A stretch of DNA of 64,000 bases, taken from contig NZ_CP107968.1 of assembly GCF_036084755.1 (NCBI RefSeq), forward strand, positions 310,001-374,000. The letters are read 5' to 3'. A program made the position numbers and the translations under genes. The notes beneath the pieces are model-generated. The model saw only the letters and a program-made list of their open reading frames with translations, was not told the DNA's origin and did not search any database. This DNA comes from Streptomyces sp. NBC_00370 (GTDB lineage Bacteria; Actinomycetota; Actinomycetes; Streptomycetales; Streptomycetaceae). This document shows, piece by piece, positions 42,627 through 50,358 of this stretch. Each line of letters opens with the position of its first letter. Within the stretch, counting starts at the first letter, position 1.

Positions 42627-43301
42627 ATGGTCTTGCCTGCTCACCGAACCCGCGCCGAGGACGTCGTCCTCTACGTCGAGGATTCGATCGAGAAACGTGG
42701 ACTGCGTCCCGGCGACCACATCGGCACCCGGGCCGACCTGCGCGAGCAGACCGGCGTCGCGAGGGCCACCATCAACGAGGCGATCCGGCTGCTGCAGGAA
42801 CGGCGACGGATCGCGCTTCGGCCCGGTCCGGGCGGGGGGCTGTTCGTCGCGGCGACCGATCCCGTGGTCCGGCTCGGCCGCACGCTCCTCACCGTCCACG
42901 GCGAGCCACTGGCGGTCGCCGGGGCCATCGAGGTCCGCGAGCAGCTCGAACCGCTTGTCGCCGCACACGCGGCACAACACCGCTCGGCCAAAGACGGACG
43001 CGAGCTCAAGTCGCTGATCACGGCGATGAAGAAGAACCTCGACGACGTGTCCCAGTTCGTCTCGATCAACTGGGACCTGCATGTCCGCATCGCGGCGATC
43101 TCCCCGAACGCCGTACTGCGAGGCACCTACGTCGGCCTCTACGAGTTCGTCAACCAGGTCTCACTGGTGAACCCCCAGCCCCGCGACAACGACTACATGG
43201 TGCGGCGACTGCAGGTCCACACCGACCTGGTCACCGCCATCGTCGCCGGCGACGTCGAAGCCGCGCGACACGCCGCGGAAGCGCACCGCCACTCGAACTG
43301 A
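42627..43301 (+). CDS. GntR-family regulator (FCD/FadR subfamily)
   Basis: The product is 224 residues. The winged HTH is at about 15-75 (VEDSIEKRGLRPGDHIGTRA, DLREQTGVARATINEAIRLL, GPGGGLFV). The FCD ligand domain contains candidate metal-binding residues in NWDLHVRIAA and VHTDLVTAIVAGD. It is divergent from the FAH operon and upstream of the ABC importer operon. It is the obvious candidate to bind the shared GGACCTAATGGTTAGGTCC-like sites and respond to a pathway acid. Confidence 0.9.
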   Translation: MVLPAHRTRAEDVVLYVEDSIEKRGLRPGDHIGTRADLREQTGVARATINEAIRLLQERRRIALRPGPGGGLFVAATDPVVRLGRTLLTVHGEPLAVAGAIEVREQLEPLVAAHAAQHRSAKDGRELKSLITAMKKNLDDVSQFVSINWDLHVRIAAISPNAVLRGTYVGLYEFVNQVSLVNPQPRDNDYMVRRLQVHTDLVTAIVAGDVEAARHAAEAHRHSN

Positions 43302-43425
43302 GCTCGGCAGCCACACCGGGCCCGTCAGGCAGGCACTTCGCCGCCCCGCCCGGGCGACGGCTGCCGTCCTGCCCTGCGACACCGAGCCGTCCTTCGACGC
43401 CGCCACGCCGACCGGCATCTCGTCA

Positions 43426-43539
43426 TCAGACCTAACCATTACCTCTGATACCTCACACCGAAACATGGGCGCCACCCCGCCGCAAAACCCTTGACACGCT
43501 CCTCGACGCGATGCAGGGTACGGCCTATTGGTTCGGCTC
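43426..43539 (+). promoter_or_regulatory. promoter with two GntR-type operator sites for the importer/oxygenase operon
   Basis: The gap 43302-43644 holds no gene. TTGACA (43491-43496) and CAGGGT (43514-43519) are 17 bases apart. One operator-like site lies upstream (43426-43448, TCAGA/TCTGA ends around CCTAACCATTACC). A second follows the -10 (43521-43539, containing CCTATTGGTTCGG). The -10 to operator segment is closely similar to the one at 54292-54340. Confidence 0.75.
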
Positions 43540-43644
43540 ATTTACCTCGGGAACATGTCGCGGAGATTGCGGCGGAGGCAGTCCGGGAGCGAGCCCGTTC
43601 GCAGCATCACGTCCTTCCTTCGCAGACCAACCGGAGTGTGAAAG

Positions 43645-44826
43645 ATGCTCGCAAAGTTCAGTGACCCGAGACGCGGCAGCGCCGCCCGCAAGAGGCGCTC
43701 GAACCGCCGTGACGTCTGGCGGATACCTGCCGCCTGCGTCTCGGCGCTCGCCGTTCTGTCGGTCGCGGCCTGCGGTTCCTCGTCAGGCTCGGCCGGTCCG
43801 GAGTCGGGGCAGCCGGCCAACGTCGCGGCGGCGAAAGCAGCGCTCGCGGACTACACGGTTCCACCGACCGGCTTCCCGGTGGCCGACGCGCTGAAGCAGC
43901 GGCTTCCGGCCGGCAAGAAGTTCGTCTACCTGCAGTGCTCGACGCCCATCTGCGCCGCGGTGGGCACGTTCATCAAGGAGGCGGTCACTGCCCTGGGCGG
44001 GACGCTGACCGTGGTGAACGCAGGTGCCACGGCGCAGACGGCACAGGCCGCCGCGTCGAGCGCCGACGCGCTGAAGCCGGACGCCGTGCTCCTCGGCGCG
44101 ATCGACCCGGCTCTGTTCGGCGGGGGCCTGAAGAAGCTCGCCGGTGCCGGCGTCAAGCTGGTCTCCCTTCAGATCGCCAAGAACGTGGAGCCGTACGGCA
44201 TCACCTTCAACTACCTGGGCGAGGAGCTGAGCCGGCGCAACGGAAAACTGCTGGCCGACTGGGTGATCGCCAAGAAGGGCGCGGGGGCCGAAGCGGTGTT
44301 CTACAGCGAGCCCGCCCTCGACATCTCAGCCCCGATGCAGAAGGCGTTCCAGGACGAGATGAAGAAGAACTGCCCGTCGTGCACGGTGCGCGTCGTCCCC
44401 ATCGACGTGGCCACCATCGGGACCACAGCACCACGTACCGTCGTGACCGATCTGCAGGCCCACCAGGACACGAAAACAGCGGTGTTCGTCAGTCTCTCGG
44501 CAGCCGCAGGCCTGCCGGCGGCGATGAAGGCCGGCGGTCTCTCGGTCTCGACCGTGGGCTTCGGGCCCACGGCCGGCAACCTGCAGGACATCAAGGACGG
44601 TGGGCTGACGGCCGCGCTGAACATCGACTTCCCGGTGTCGACGTGGACGGCTGTCGACGCGGCGGCACGTCTGCTCCAGGGTGCTCGGCCGACGGCGGGC
44701 GAGCAGGCCGGTGAGGTGCCCGAACAGTTCCTGGAGCGGAAGGACATCACCTTCGATCCGACGCGTGGCTGGTCGGCGTTCCCCGACTACGCCCAGCGGT
44801 TCGCCAAGCTGTGGCAGGTCTCCTGA
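43645..44826 (+). CDS. ABC transporter substrate-binding lipoprotein (sugar-type, periplasmic-binding fold)
   Basis: The product is 393 residues. GGAGTGTGAAAG precedes the ATG. A lipoprotein leader ends in VAAC with Cys43. The mature part has the type I periplasmic-binding organisation (KKFVYLQCSTPICAAVGTFI, KPDAVLLGAIDPALFGGGLK, GVKLVSLQI, STVGFGPTAGNLQDIKDGGL). Such proteins serve RbsA/RbsC-type importers for sugars but also for other small molecules. Regulation together with an aromatic-type catabolic operon suggests import of its substrate. The stop overlaps the ATPase start by one base. Confidence 0.88.
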   Translation: MLAKFSDPRRGSAARKRRSNRRDVWRIPAACVSALAVLSVAACGSSSGSAGPESGQPANVAAAKAALADYTVPPTGFPVADALKQRLPAGKKFVYLQCSTPICAAVGTFIKEAVTALGGTLTVVNAGATAQTAQAAASSADALKPDAVLLGAIDPALFGGGLKKLAGAGVKLVSLQIAKNVEPYGITFNYLGEELSRRNGKLLADWVIAKKGAGAEAVFYSEPALDISAPMQKAFQDEMKKNCPSCTVRVVPIDVATIGTTAPRTVVTDLQAHQDTKTAVFVSLSAAAGLPAAMKAGGLSVSTVGFGPTAGNLQDIKDGGLTAALNIDFPVSTWTAVDAAARLLQGARPTAGEQAGEVPEQFLERKDITFDPTRGWSAFPDYAQRFAKLWQVS

Positions 44827-46373
44827 TGACCGACACCACGACGCCGCTGCTGCGGATCGAGCACATGTCGAAGACGTTCCCGGGTCTGAAGGCCCTGGAC
44901 GACGTGTCGCTGGAAGTCCGTTCTGGCGAAGTCGTCGCGGTGCTGGGGCACAACGGTTCGGGCAAGTCGACCCTGGTCAAGATTCTGGCCGGTGTGCATC
45001 AGGCCGATCCCGGGACGGTCGTCGAGGTCCGTGGCGCCGACGGCGAACCGGTGGCGGGACCTGCGGCCCGCGAGGGTCTGCACTTCATCCACCAAGACCT
45101 CGGACTGGCCGACATCCTGACGACGGTGGAGAACCTCGGTCTTGGCAAGTCCGCGCGCGGACGGGCCTTCGCCCCCATCCGTGGCATCGCCGAGCGACGT
45201 CGCGCCCAGCAGCTCATCGCCCGGTTCGGCGCCGCCTTGGATGTGACGGTCCCGGTGGGCAGGTTGTCGCCGGCGCAGCGGGCGATCGTCGCGATCGCCC
45301 GGGCACTCGACGGCTGGACCCGTCCGGACAATGTGCTGCTGCTCGACGAGCCCACGACGGCGTTGCACGGCGATGAGGTGCGGGTGCTGTTCGAGGCGAT
45401 CCGGCGGGTCGCCTCGTCCGGGGCCGGGGTCGTCTTCATCTCCCACCGCCTCGACGAGGTGCTCGAACTGGCTGACCGCGTCGTAGTGTTGCGCGACGGA
45501 CGGGTGGTCGCCGAGCAGGCCACCAGCGAACTTGATCACGACAAGATCGTCACGCTCATCGCCGGCCGCGAGATCGCCGAGACGGCTGTGACGCGCCGGG
45601 ACGTGCCCGGTGAGCCGGTGTTGAGCGTGACCGGCATCAGCGGCGCGGAGATCGCGGACTTCTCCCTGAACCTGCGGGCGGGTGAGATCGTCGGAGTCGG
45701 CGGCATCCTGGGTTCGGGACGCGAGCAGTTGGCACCCATGTTGTTCGGAGCTCAGCACCGATCCGGCGGCCAGGTGGAGATCGGCGGGCGGGAGCTGATC
45801 CCCGACGACACCCAGGCGGCGATCGAGAGCGGAATGGCGTACGTACCGGCCGACCGCCGCCGTCACGGCGTGGTGATGGAAATGAACGTCCGGGAGAACC
45901 TGACACTGCCGCTGATGCGACCGCTGCGACGCTCCTTCGGACGTCTGGACAGGCGGACCGAGCGGGCACAGACCCACGCGTGGATGCACACCGTCGGGCT
46001 GCGCCCGGCCCATCCCGAGCAGCCGCTGAAACTGTTCAGCGGTGGCAACCAGCAGAAGGTCGTACTCGCCAAGTGGCTGCGCGTCCGTCCCCGTGTGCTC
46101 CTGCTCGACGAGCCCACCCAGGGCGTCGACGTGGGCGCCAAAGCCGCGATCTACGAGTTGGTCCTGGCCGCCCGGCGGAACGGAACCGCCATCCTGCTGT
46201 GCTCCTCGGACACGAAGGAACTCGTGTCGTTGTGCGACCGCGTCCTGGTACTCAAGGAGGGACGGGTGGTCAGCGAGGTTCCGCGAGAGTCCCTGAGCGA
46301 AGAACGGCTGGTCCGTGACGAGTTGGGACTTCAGACGGCCGGAAGTCCCAGCGGCACGGGCAGACTGGAGTGA
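44826..46373 (+). CDS. sugar-type ABC transporter ATPase with two nucleotide-binding domains (RbsA/MglA type)
   Basis: The product is 515 residues. Domain 1 has Walker A GHNGSGKST (41-49), a degenerate signature (RLSPAQRAIVAIARAL) and Walker B VLLLDEPTTAL. Domain 2 has the altered P-loop GGILGSGREQ typical of this family, a full signature (FSGGNQQKVVLAKWL) and VLLLDEPTQGVDVGAK. This fused two-domain form is standard for RbsA/MglA. It starts in a TGATG overlap with the binding protein and ends in a GTGA overlap with the permease. Confidence 0.93.
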   Translation: MTDTTTPLLRIEHMSKTFPGLKALDDVSLEVRSGEVVAVLGHNGSGKSTLVKILAGVHQADPGTVVEVRGADGEPVAGPAAREGLHFIHQDLGLADILTTVENLGLGKSARGRAFAPIRGIAERRRAQQLIARFGAALDVTVPVGRLSPAQRAIVAIARALDGWTRPDNVLLLDEPTTALHGDEVRVLFEAIRRVASSGAGVVFISHRLDEVLELADRVVVLRDGRVVAEQATSELDHDKIVTLIAGREIAETAVTRRDVPGEPVLSVTGISGAEIADFSLNLRAGEIVGVGGILGSGREQLAPMLFGAQHRSGGQVEIGGRELIPDDTQAAIESGMAYVPADRRRHGVVMEMNVRENLTLPLMRPLRRSFGRLDRRTERAQTHAWMHTVGLRPAHPEQPLKLFSGGNQQKVVLAKWLRVRPRVLLLDEPTQGVDVGAKAAIYELVLAARRNGTAILLCSSDTKELVSLCDRVLVLKEGRVVSEVPRESLSEERLVRDELGLQTAGSPSGTGRLE

Positions 46374-48595
46374 GCGAGATGCAGACGACCGAAGTCGCCG
46401 CGAGCCCCGAGCAGGTGACCGGTGAGGCGTCGCCGGGTGTGGTGCATGAGGTGCGCTGGCCGGGTCGACTGCGGCGGGCAGCGGCGTTCCGCAACGTCTC
46501 CGCGTTGTATCTGCTCGCCTTGATGGTCGCGGTGTTCGCGCTGTGGGTGCCGGACACGTTCTTGACGGCGGGGACATGGCGGTCGCTGCTGTCCGACCAG
46601 GCCGTCACCTGCCTGGTGGCGGTCGGGCTGGTGATTCCGACCGCGGCCGGTGTGATCGACCTGGCCATCGGCGCCGAAGTCGGCCTCGGCGCCATCCTCG
46701 TCGCCCGGCTCCTGGTCGGCCATGTGCCCACCCCAGCCGCGATCGTGCTGTCACTCCTGGCGGGCGCGGCAGTCGGGGTCTTCTCGTGGCTGATGATCAC
46801 GCGGGCGCGTATCCCGTCATTCATCGCCACGCTGGCCGTCAGTTCCCTCCTGGCCGCGACGACCGCCTGGATCTCCAGCAGCCAGCAGATCGTCAACCTC
46901 CCGGCAGGGTTCGGCAAACTCGGCACCGGCCAACTCCTCGGCATCACCTACCCCGTCTACATCATGGTCGCCGTCGCCGGACTCCTCTGGTACGTACTGG
47001 AACGCACCCCCGCCGGCCGCCGCGTCTACGCCACCGGCGGCAACGTCGATGCCATGGGCGGCAGCAGCGAGGCCGCCGCGCTGGCCGGGATCCGGGTCTC
47101 CCGCATCGTCCTGTTCGCGCTGATGACTTCCGGCATGGTGGCCGCACTGGCCGGGCTGCTGCTGACGTCCCAGCTGTCCACCGGCGACCCCACCGTCGGA
47201 CCCGGCTACCTGCTCCCCGTCATCGCCGCCGTCTTCCTCGGCTCAACCCAGTTCCGCGGCGGCCGATTCAACATCTGGGGAACCGTCCTCGCCGCCTACA
47301 CCCTCGCCGTCGGAGTCAAAGGCCTCCAACTCGCCGGCCTCCCCATCTGGATCCCCGACCTCTTCAACGGCACCGCCCTCCTCGCCGCCGTCGGCCTCGC
47401 CGCCTGGCGGAAACCGACGGTGAATCGCCGGGAGGCCATCCTCCGGCTGATCAGGAGCAACACCACCACCGCATGGGCCGTCAGACGCAGCCGCCGGAAC
47501 GAACTGCTCGCCCGGGCGACCGCCGCGAACGTCGATGCGGCGTCCGAGGACGCGGCTGACGGCACGTCGCCCGGCATGGCGCAGGAGAGGCCCTGGCCGG
47601 GTCGACTGCGGCGGGCGGCGGCGTTCCGCAACGTCTCCGCGTTGTATCTGCTCGCCTTGATGGTCGCGGTGTTCGCGCTGTGGGTACCGGACACATTTCT
47701 GACGGCCGGCACATGGCGGTCGCTGCTCTCCGACCAGGCCGTCACCTGCCTGGTGGCGGTCGGGCTGGTGATTCCGACCGCGGCCGGTGTGATCGACCTG
47801 GCCATCGGCGCCGAAGTCGGCCTCGGCGCCATCCTCGTCGCCCGGCTCCTGGTCGGCCATGTGCCCACCCCAGCCGCGATCGTGCTGTCACTCCTGGCGG
47901 GCGCGGCAGTCGGGGTCTTCTCCTGGCTGATGATCACGCGGGCGCGTATCCCGTCCTTCATCGCCACGCTGGCCGTCAGTTCCCTCCTGGCCGCGGCGAC
48001 CGCCTGGATCTCCAGCAGCCAGCAGATCGTCAACCTCCCGCCAGGCTTCGGCAAGCTCGGCACCGGTCAACTCCTCGGCATCACCTACCCCGTCTACATC
48101 ATGGTCGCCGTCGCCGGACTCCTCTGGTACGTACTGGAACGCACCCCCGCCGGCCGCCGCGTCTACGCCACCGGCGGCAACCCTCAAGCCGCTGCTCTCG
48201 TCGGTGTGCGCCCTTCGCGGATCATCTTGTTCGCGCTGGTGACCTCCGGTGCGATCGCCGGACTCGCCGGGCTGCTGCTGACGTCCCAGCTGTCCACCGG
48301 CGACCCCACCGTCGGACCCGGCTACCTGCTCCCCGTCATCGCCGCCGTCTTCCTCGGCTCAACCCAATTCCGCGGCGGCCGATTCAACATCTGGGGAACC
48401 GTCCTCGCCGCCTACACCCTCGCCGTCGGAGTCAAAGGCCTCCAACTCGCCGGCCTCCCCATCTGGATCCCCGACCTCTTCAACGGCACCGCCCTCCTCG
48501 CCGCCGTCGGCCTCGCCGCCTGGCGCAGGGCGCCCACCACCCGCGGGACCGGACCGGGTCGTTTCCGGCGAGTCCTCGACCGCACGAGCAACTGA
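46370..48595 (+). CDS. double-length ABC permease: in-frame tandem duplication of an RbsC-type permease
   Basis: The product is 741 residues, about twice the family length of 320-350. Residues 30-346 and 408-718 are two nearly identical permease units. Both begin WPGRLRRAAAFRNVSALYLL and contain LVIPTAAGVIDLAIGAEVGL, ARIPSFIATLAVSSLLAA and STGDPTVGPGYLLPVIAAVF. A charged linker of about 60 residues joins them, with no stop codon. RbsC-type permeases normally pair as two copies, so this looks like a covalent pseudo-dimer. ATG 47577 in the linker could permit separate translation of the second unit. GTG 46370 overlaps the ATPase stop. Confidence 0.88.
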   Translation: MSEMQTTEVAASPEQVTGEASPGVVHEVRWPGRLRRAAAFRNVSALYLLALMVAVFALWVPDTFLTAGTWRSLLSDQAVTCLVAVGLVIPTAAGVIDLAIGAEVGLGAILVARLLVGHVPTPAAIVLSLLAGAAVGVFSWLMITRARIPSFIATLAVSSLLAATTAWISSSQQIVNLPAGFGKLGTGQLLGITYPVYIMVAVAGLLWYVLERTPAGRRVYATGGNVDAMGGSSEAAALAGIRVSRIVLFALMTSGMVAALAGLLLTSQLSTGDPTVGPGYLLPVIAAVFLGSTQFRGGRFNIWGTVLAAYTLAVGVKGLQLAGLPIWIPDLFNGTALLAAVGLAAWRKPTVNRREAILRLIRSNTTTAWAVRRSRRNELLARATAANVDAASEDAADGTSPGMAQERPWPGRLRRAAAFRNVSALYLLALMVAVFALWVPDTFLTAGTWRSLLSDQAVTCLVAVGLVIPTAAGVIDLAIGAEVGLGAILVARLLVGHVPTPAAIVLSLLAGAAVGVFSWLMITRARIPSFIATLAVSSLLAAATAWISSSQQIVNLPPGFGKLGTGQLLGITYPVYIMVAVAGLLWYVLERTPAGRRVYATGGNPQAAALVGVRPSRIILFALVTSGAIAGLAGLLLTSQLSTGDPTVGPGYLLPVIAAVFLGSTQFRGGRFNIWGTVLAAYTLAVGVKGLQLAGLPIWIPDLFNGTALLAAVGLAAWRRAPTTRGTGPGRFRRVLDRTSN
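46457..48525 (+). repeat. direct DNA repeat within the permease gene
   Basis: Unit 1 is 46457-47409 and unit 2 is 47594-48525. The offset is 1137 bases at the left end and 1116 at the right, because unit 2 lacks seven codons. Long stretches are identical, for example about 190 bases beginning at 46600 and 47737. A central patch (47044-47150 against 48181-48264) is clearly diverged. Confidence 0.9.
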
Positions 48596-48609
48596 CCGAA
48601 GGAGGCTTC

Positions 48610-49776
48610 ATGTTCAAGGCCACCGACTCCGTACTGTTCCGCGAGACGCTGGGCCACTATCCGACCGGGGTAGCCGTGGTCACCGCTGTGGCCGAGGACG
48701 GCCACCCCGCCGGCATGGTTGTCGGGACGTTCTCCTCCGTCTCCTTGGACCCGCCGATGGTCGCGTTCTTCCCGGCGGCCAACTCCCGGAGCTGGTCGCA
48801 GCTCCGGACCGCGCGAGCGTTCTGCGTCAATGTCCTGGCAGCTGATCAGGAGCCGCTGTGCCGTCGCTTCGCGACCGGCGGGACGGACAAGTTCGACGGT
48901 GTGCGCTGGCGGCCCGGGCCACTCGGTTCGCCCATCCTCGAGGACGCCGTGTCCTGGATCGAGTGCACGTTCCAGGACATCCGGGAAGCGGGCGACCACC
49001 TCGTCGTCCTCGGGCTCGTCCACGACCTGGCTGTCGAGCGATCGACGCTCCCGTTGCTGTTCTTCCAGGGCGGCTACGGGCGCTTCTCCCCCGGCTCCTT
49101 CGTCGCCACTCCGGATCCCGACCTGATCCAGGCAGCGCAGCTGGCCGAAACGGTCCGATCCGAGGTCGAGGACCTCAGCGCCGAATTCGCCGTCAACTGC
49201 GGCGTCCTGGTCAAGATCCGCAGCGACGCGGTACAGGTGCTCGCCGCGAACCGCGGGTCCGTCCCCGACCCGTTTCCCCTCGGCCACCGGCAACCGATCA
49301 TTCCGCCGCTGGGAGCGGTCTTCCTGGTCAATTCGACGACGGCGGAGGTCGAGGAATGGCTGCGGCGTGCCCCGGACGACAGTCGCGACCACCGCGATGT
49401 CTACCGTTCCCGGCTCGACAAAGTACGAGAGTGCGGTTACTCCCTCCTCGCCGCCGAGCCGCGGCTGCTCCAGCGTCAGCAAGCGGCGCTGTCCGCGTTC
49501 GAGCAGTCCGACCGCCTGCCACGACACGAGCGCGCGGTGCGGCAGGCGACCTCCGAACTGGCCGAAGTCTTCTGCCCCGACCTCCAGCCGGGCGAACTGT
49601 ACGACCTCGCCTCGATCGTCGCACCCGTCCCCGCTGACGCCGGCCTGCCCCCGATGGCGATCCGGATGACCGGTATGCGCGACTCCGCGTCGGTGGAAGA
49701 GATCGAGTCCTGGGTCCACAGGCTCAAACAGGTCGCGGGCTCGGTGGGAGCGGCCATGACCGGTGCCCGCGGGTGA
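48610..49776 (+). CDS. flavin reductase fused to an IclR-type effector-binding domain
   Basis: The product is 388 residues. ATG 48610 follows GGAGG. Residues 1-165 are a flavin-reductase (FMN-binding split barrel) domain: YPTGVAVVTAVAEDGHPAGM, VGTFSSVSLDPPMVAFFPA, ARAFCVNVLAADQEPLCRRF. Residues about 175-385 resemble the IclR ligand domain (LGHRQPIIPPLGAVFLVNST, EVEEWLRR, VRECGYSLLAAEP, LASIVAPVPADAGLPPMAIR) without any HTH. Reductases of two-component monooxygenases can carry a C-terminal substrate-sensing domain, as in the HPAH reductase C1. The same logic is inferred here. The likely oxygenase partner is at 52909. Confidence 0.85.
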   Translation: MFKATDSVLFRETLGHYPTGVAVVTAVAEDGHPAGMVVGTFSSVSLDPPMVAFFPAANSRSWSQLRTARAFCVNVLAADQEPLCRRFATGGTDKFDGVRWRPGPLGSPILEDAVSWIECTFQDIREAGDHLVVLGLVHDLAVERSTLPLLFFQGGYGRFSPGSFVATPDPDLIQAAQLAETVRSEVEDLSAEFAVNCGVLVKIRSDAVQVLAANRGSVPDPFPLGHRQPIIPPLGAVFLVNSTTAEVEEWLRRAPDDSRDHRDVYRSRLDKVRECGYSLLAAEPRLLQRQQAALSAFEQSDRLPRHERAVRQATSELAEVFCPDLQPGELYDLASIVAPVPADAGLPPMAIRMTGMRDSASVEEIESWVHRLKQVAGSVGAAMTGARG

Positions 49777-49833
49777 CCGGCGCGCCAACAGCAACACCGT
49801 CCAGAACAGCTAGTGAGAAGAGAGAGCAGCAGC

Positions 49834-50358
49834 ATGACTGAGTACGAGGACAAGGCAGCCGTCATCGAGATCCTGAATCTCTACGGCCTCGCGCTTGACG
49901 CCCGGCAGTGGGACCTGTTCGACCGAGTCTTCTCGGACGACGTGGTCGCGGAGTTCGGCCCGGCCGGGGCCGCCTGGGAGGGCCTGGCCGTGTTCAAGCG
50001 CTCCTTCGCCGAGTTCCACGACCTGTTGGACAGTCACCAGCACACCATGATGGGCCAGTTGGTGCACATCGACGGGGACAAGGCCTACGCCTTCAGCTAC
50101 GGCAACTGGCTCCTCGTACGGAACGCGGCCGAGGGCGGCCCCACCTGGCTCGGGACGGGCTGGTACGACGACGAGCTCGTCCGGACCGATCAGGGCTGGC
50201 GGATCCGACACCGCGTGTGCCGACTGCAGTCCTGGAGCGGCAACCCGCTCGTCCCCGAGCCGCACGGGGACCACGACCCGGACATGAACCTGAACGTTCT
50301 GAGCACCCACGCCGCCGAAGGAAAGATCGCGTTCCTGAAGGCGATCCAGGCGAAATGA
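49834..50358 (+). CDS. NTF2/SnoaL-like protein (copy B)
   Basis: The product is 174 residues starting MTEYEDKAAVIEILNLYGLA at ATG 49834. The opening helix pair AVIEILNLYGLALDARQWDL and FDRVFSDDVVAEFGPAG is typical of SnoaL-like/NTF2 proteins. QLVHIDGDKAYAFSYGNWLL and GTGWYDDELVRTDQGWRIRH form the sheet. It is a counterpart of the protein at 29474-30025. Its stop overlaps the next ATG by four bases, so it is co-translated with CocE copy B. Confidence 0.78.
   Translation: MTEYEDKAAVIEILNLYGLALDARQWDLFDRVFSDDVVAEFGPAGAAWEGLAVFKRSFAEFHDLLDSHQHTMMGQLVHIDGDKAYAFSYGNWLLVRNAAEGGPTWLGTGWYDDELVRTDQGWRIRHRVCRLQSWSGNPLVPEPHGDHDPDMNLNVLSTHAAEGKIAFLKAIQAK

Noticed and set aside
44787..46577. 596-residue minus-strand frame opposite the RbsA-type ATPase
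   Set aside because: It is an antisense shadow with no recognisable motifs. The sense strand has complete Walker and signature motifs.
47577..48595. Second permease as a separate gene starting at ATG 47577
   Set aside because: There is no stop codon before it and no good ribosome site. The frame runs continuously from unit 1. It is kept only as an alternative start.
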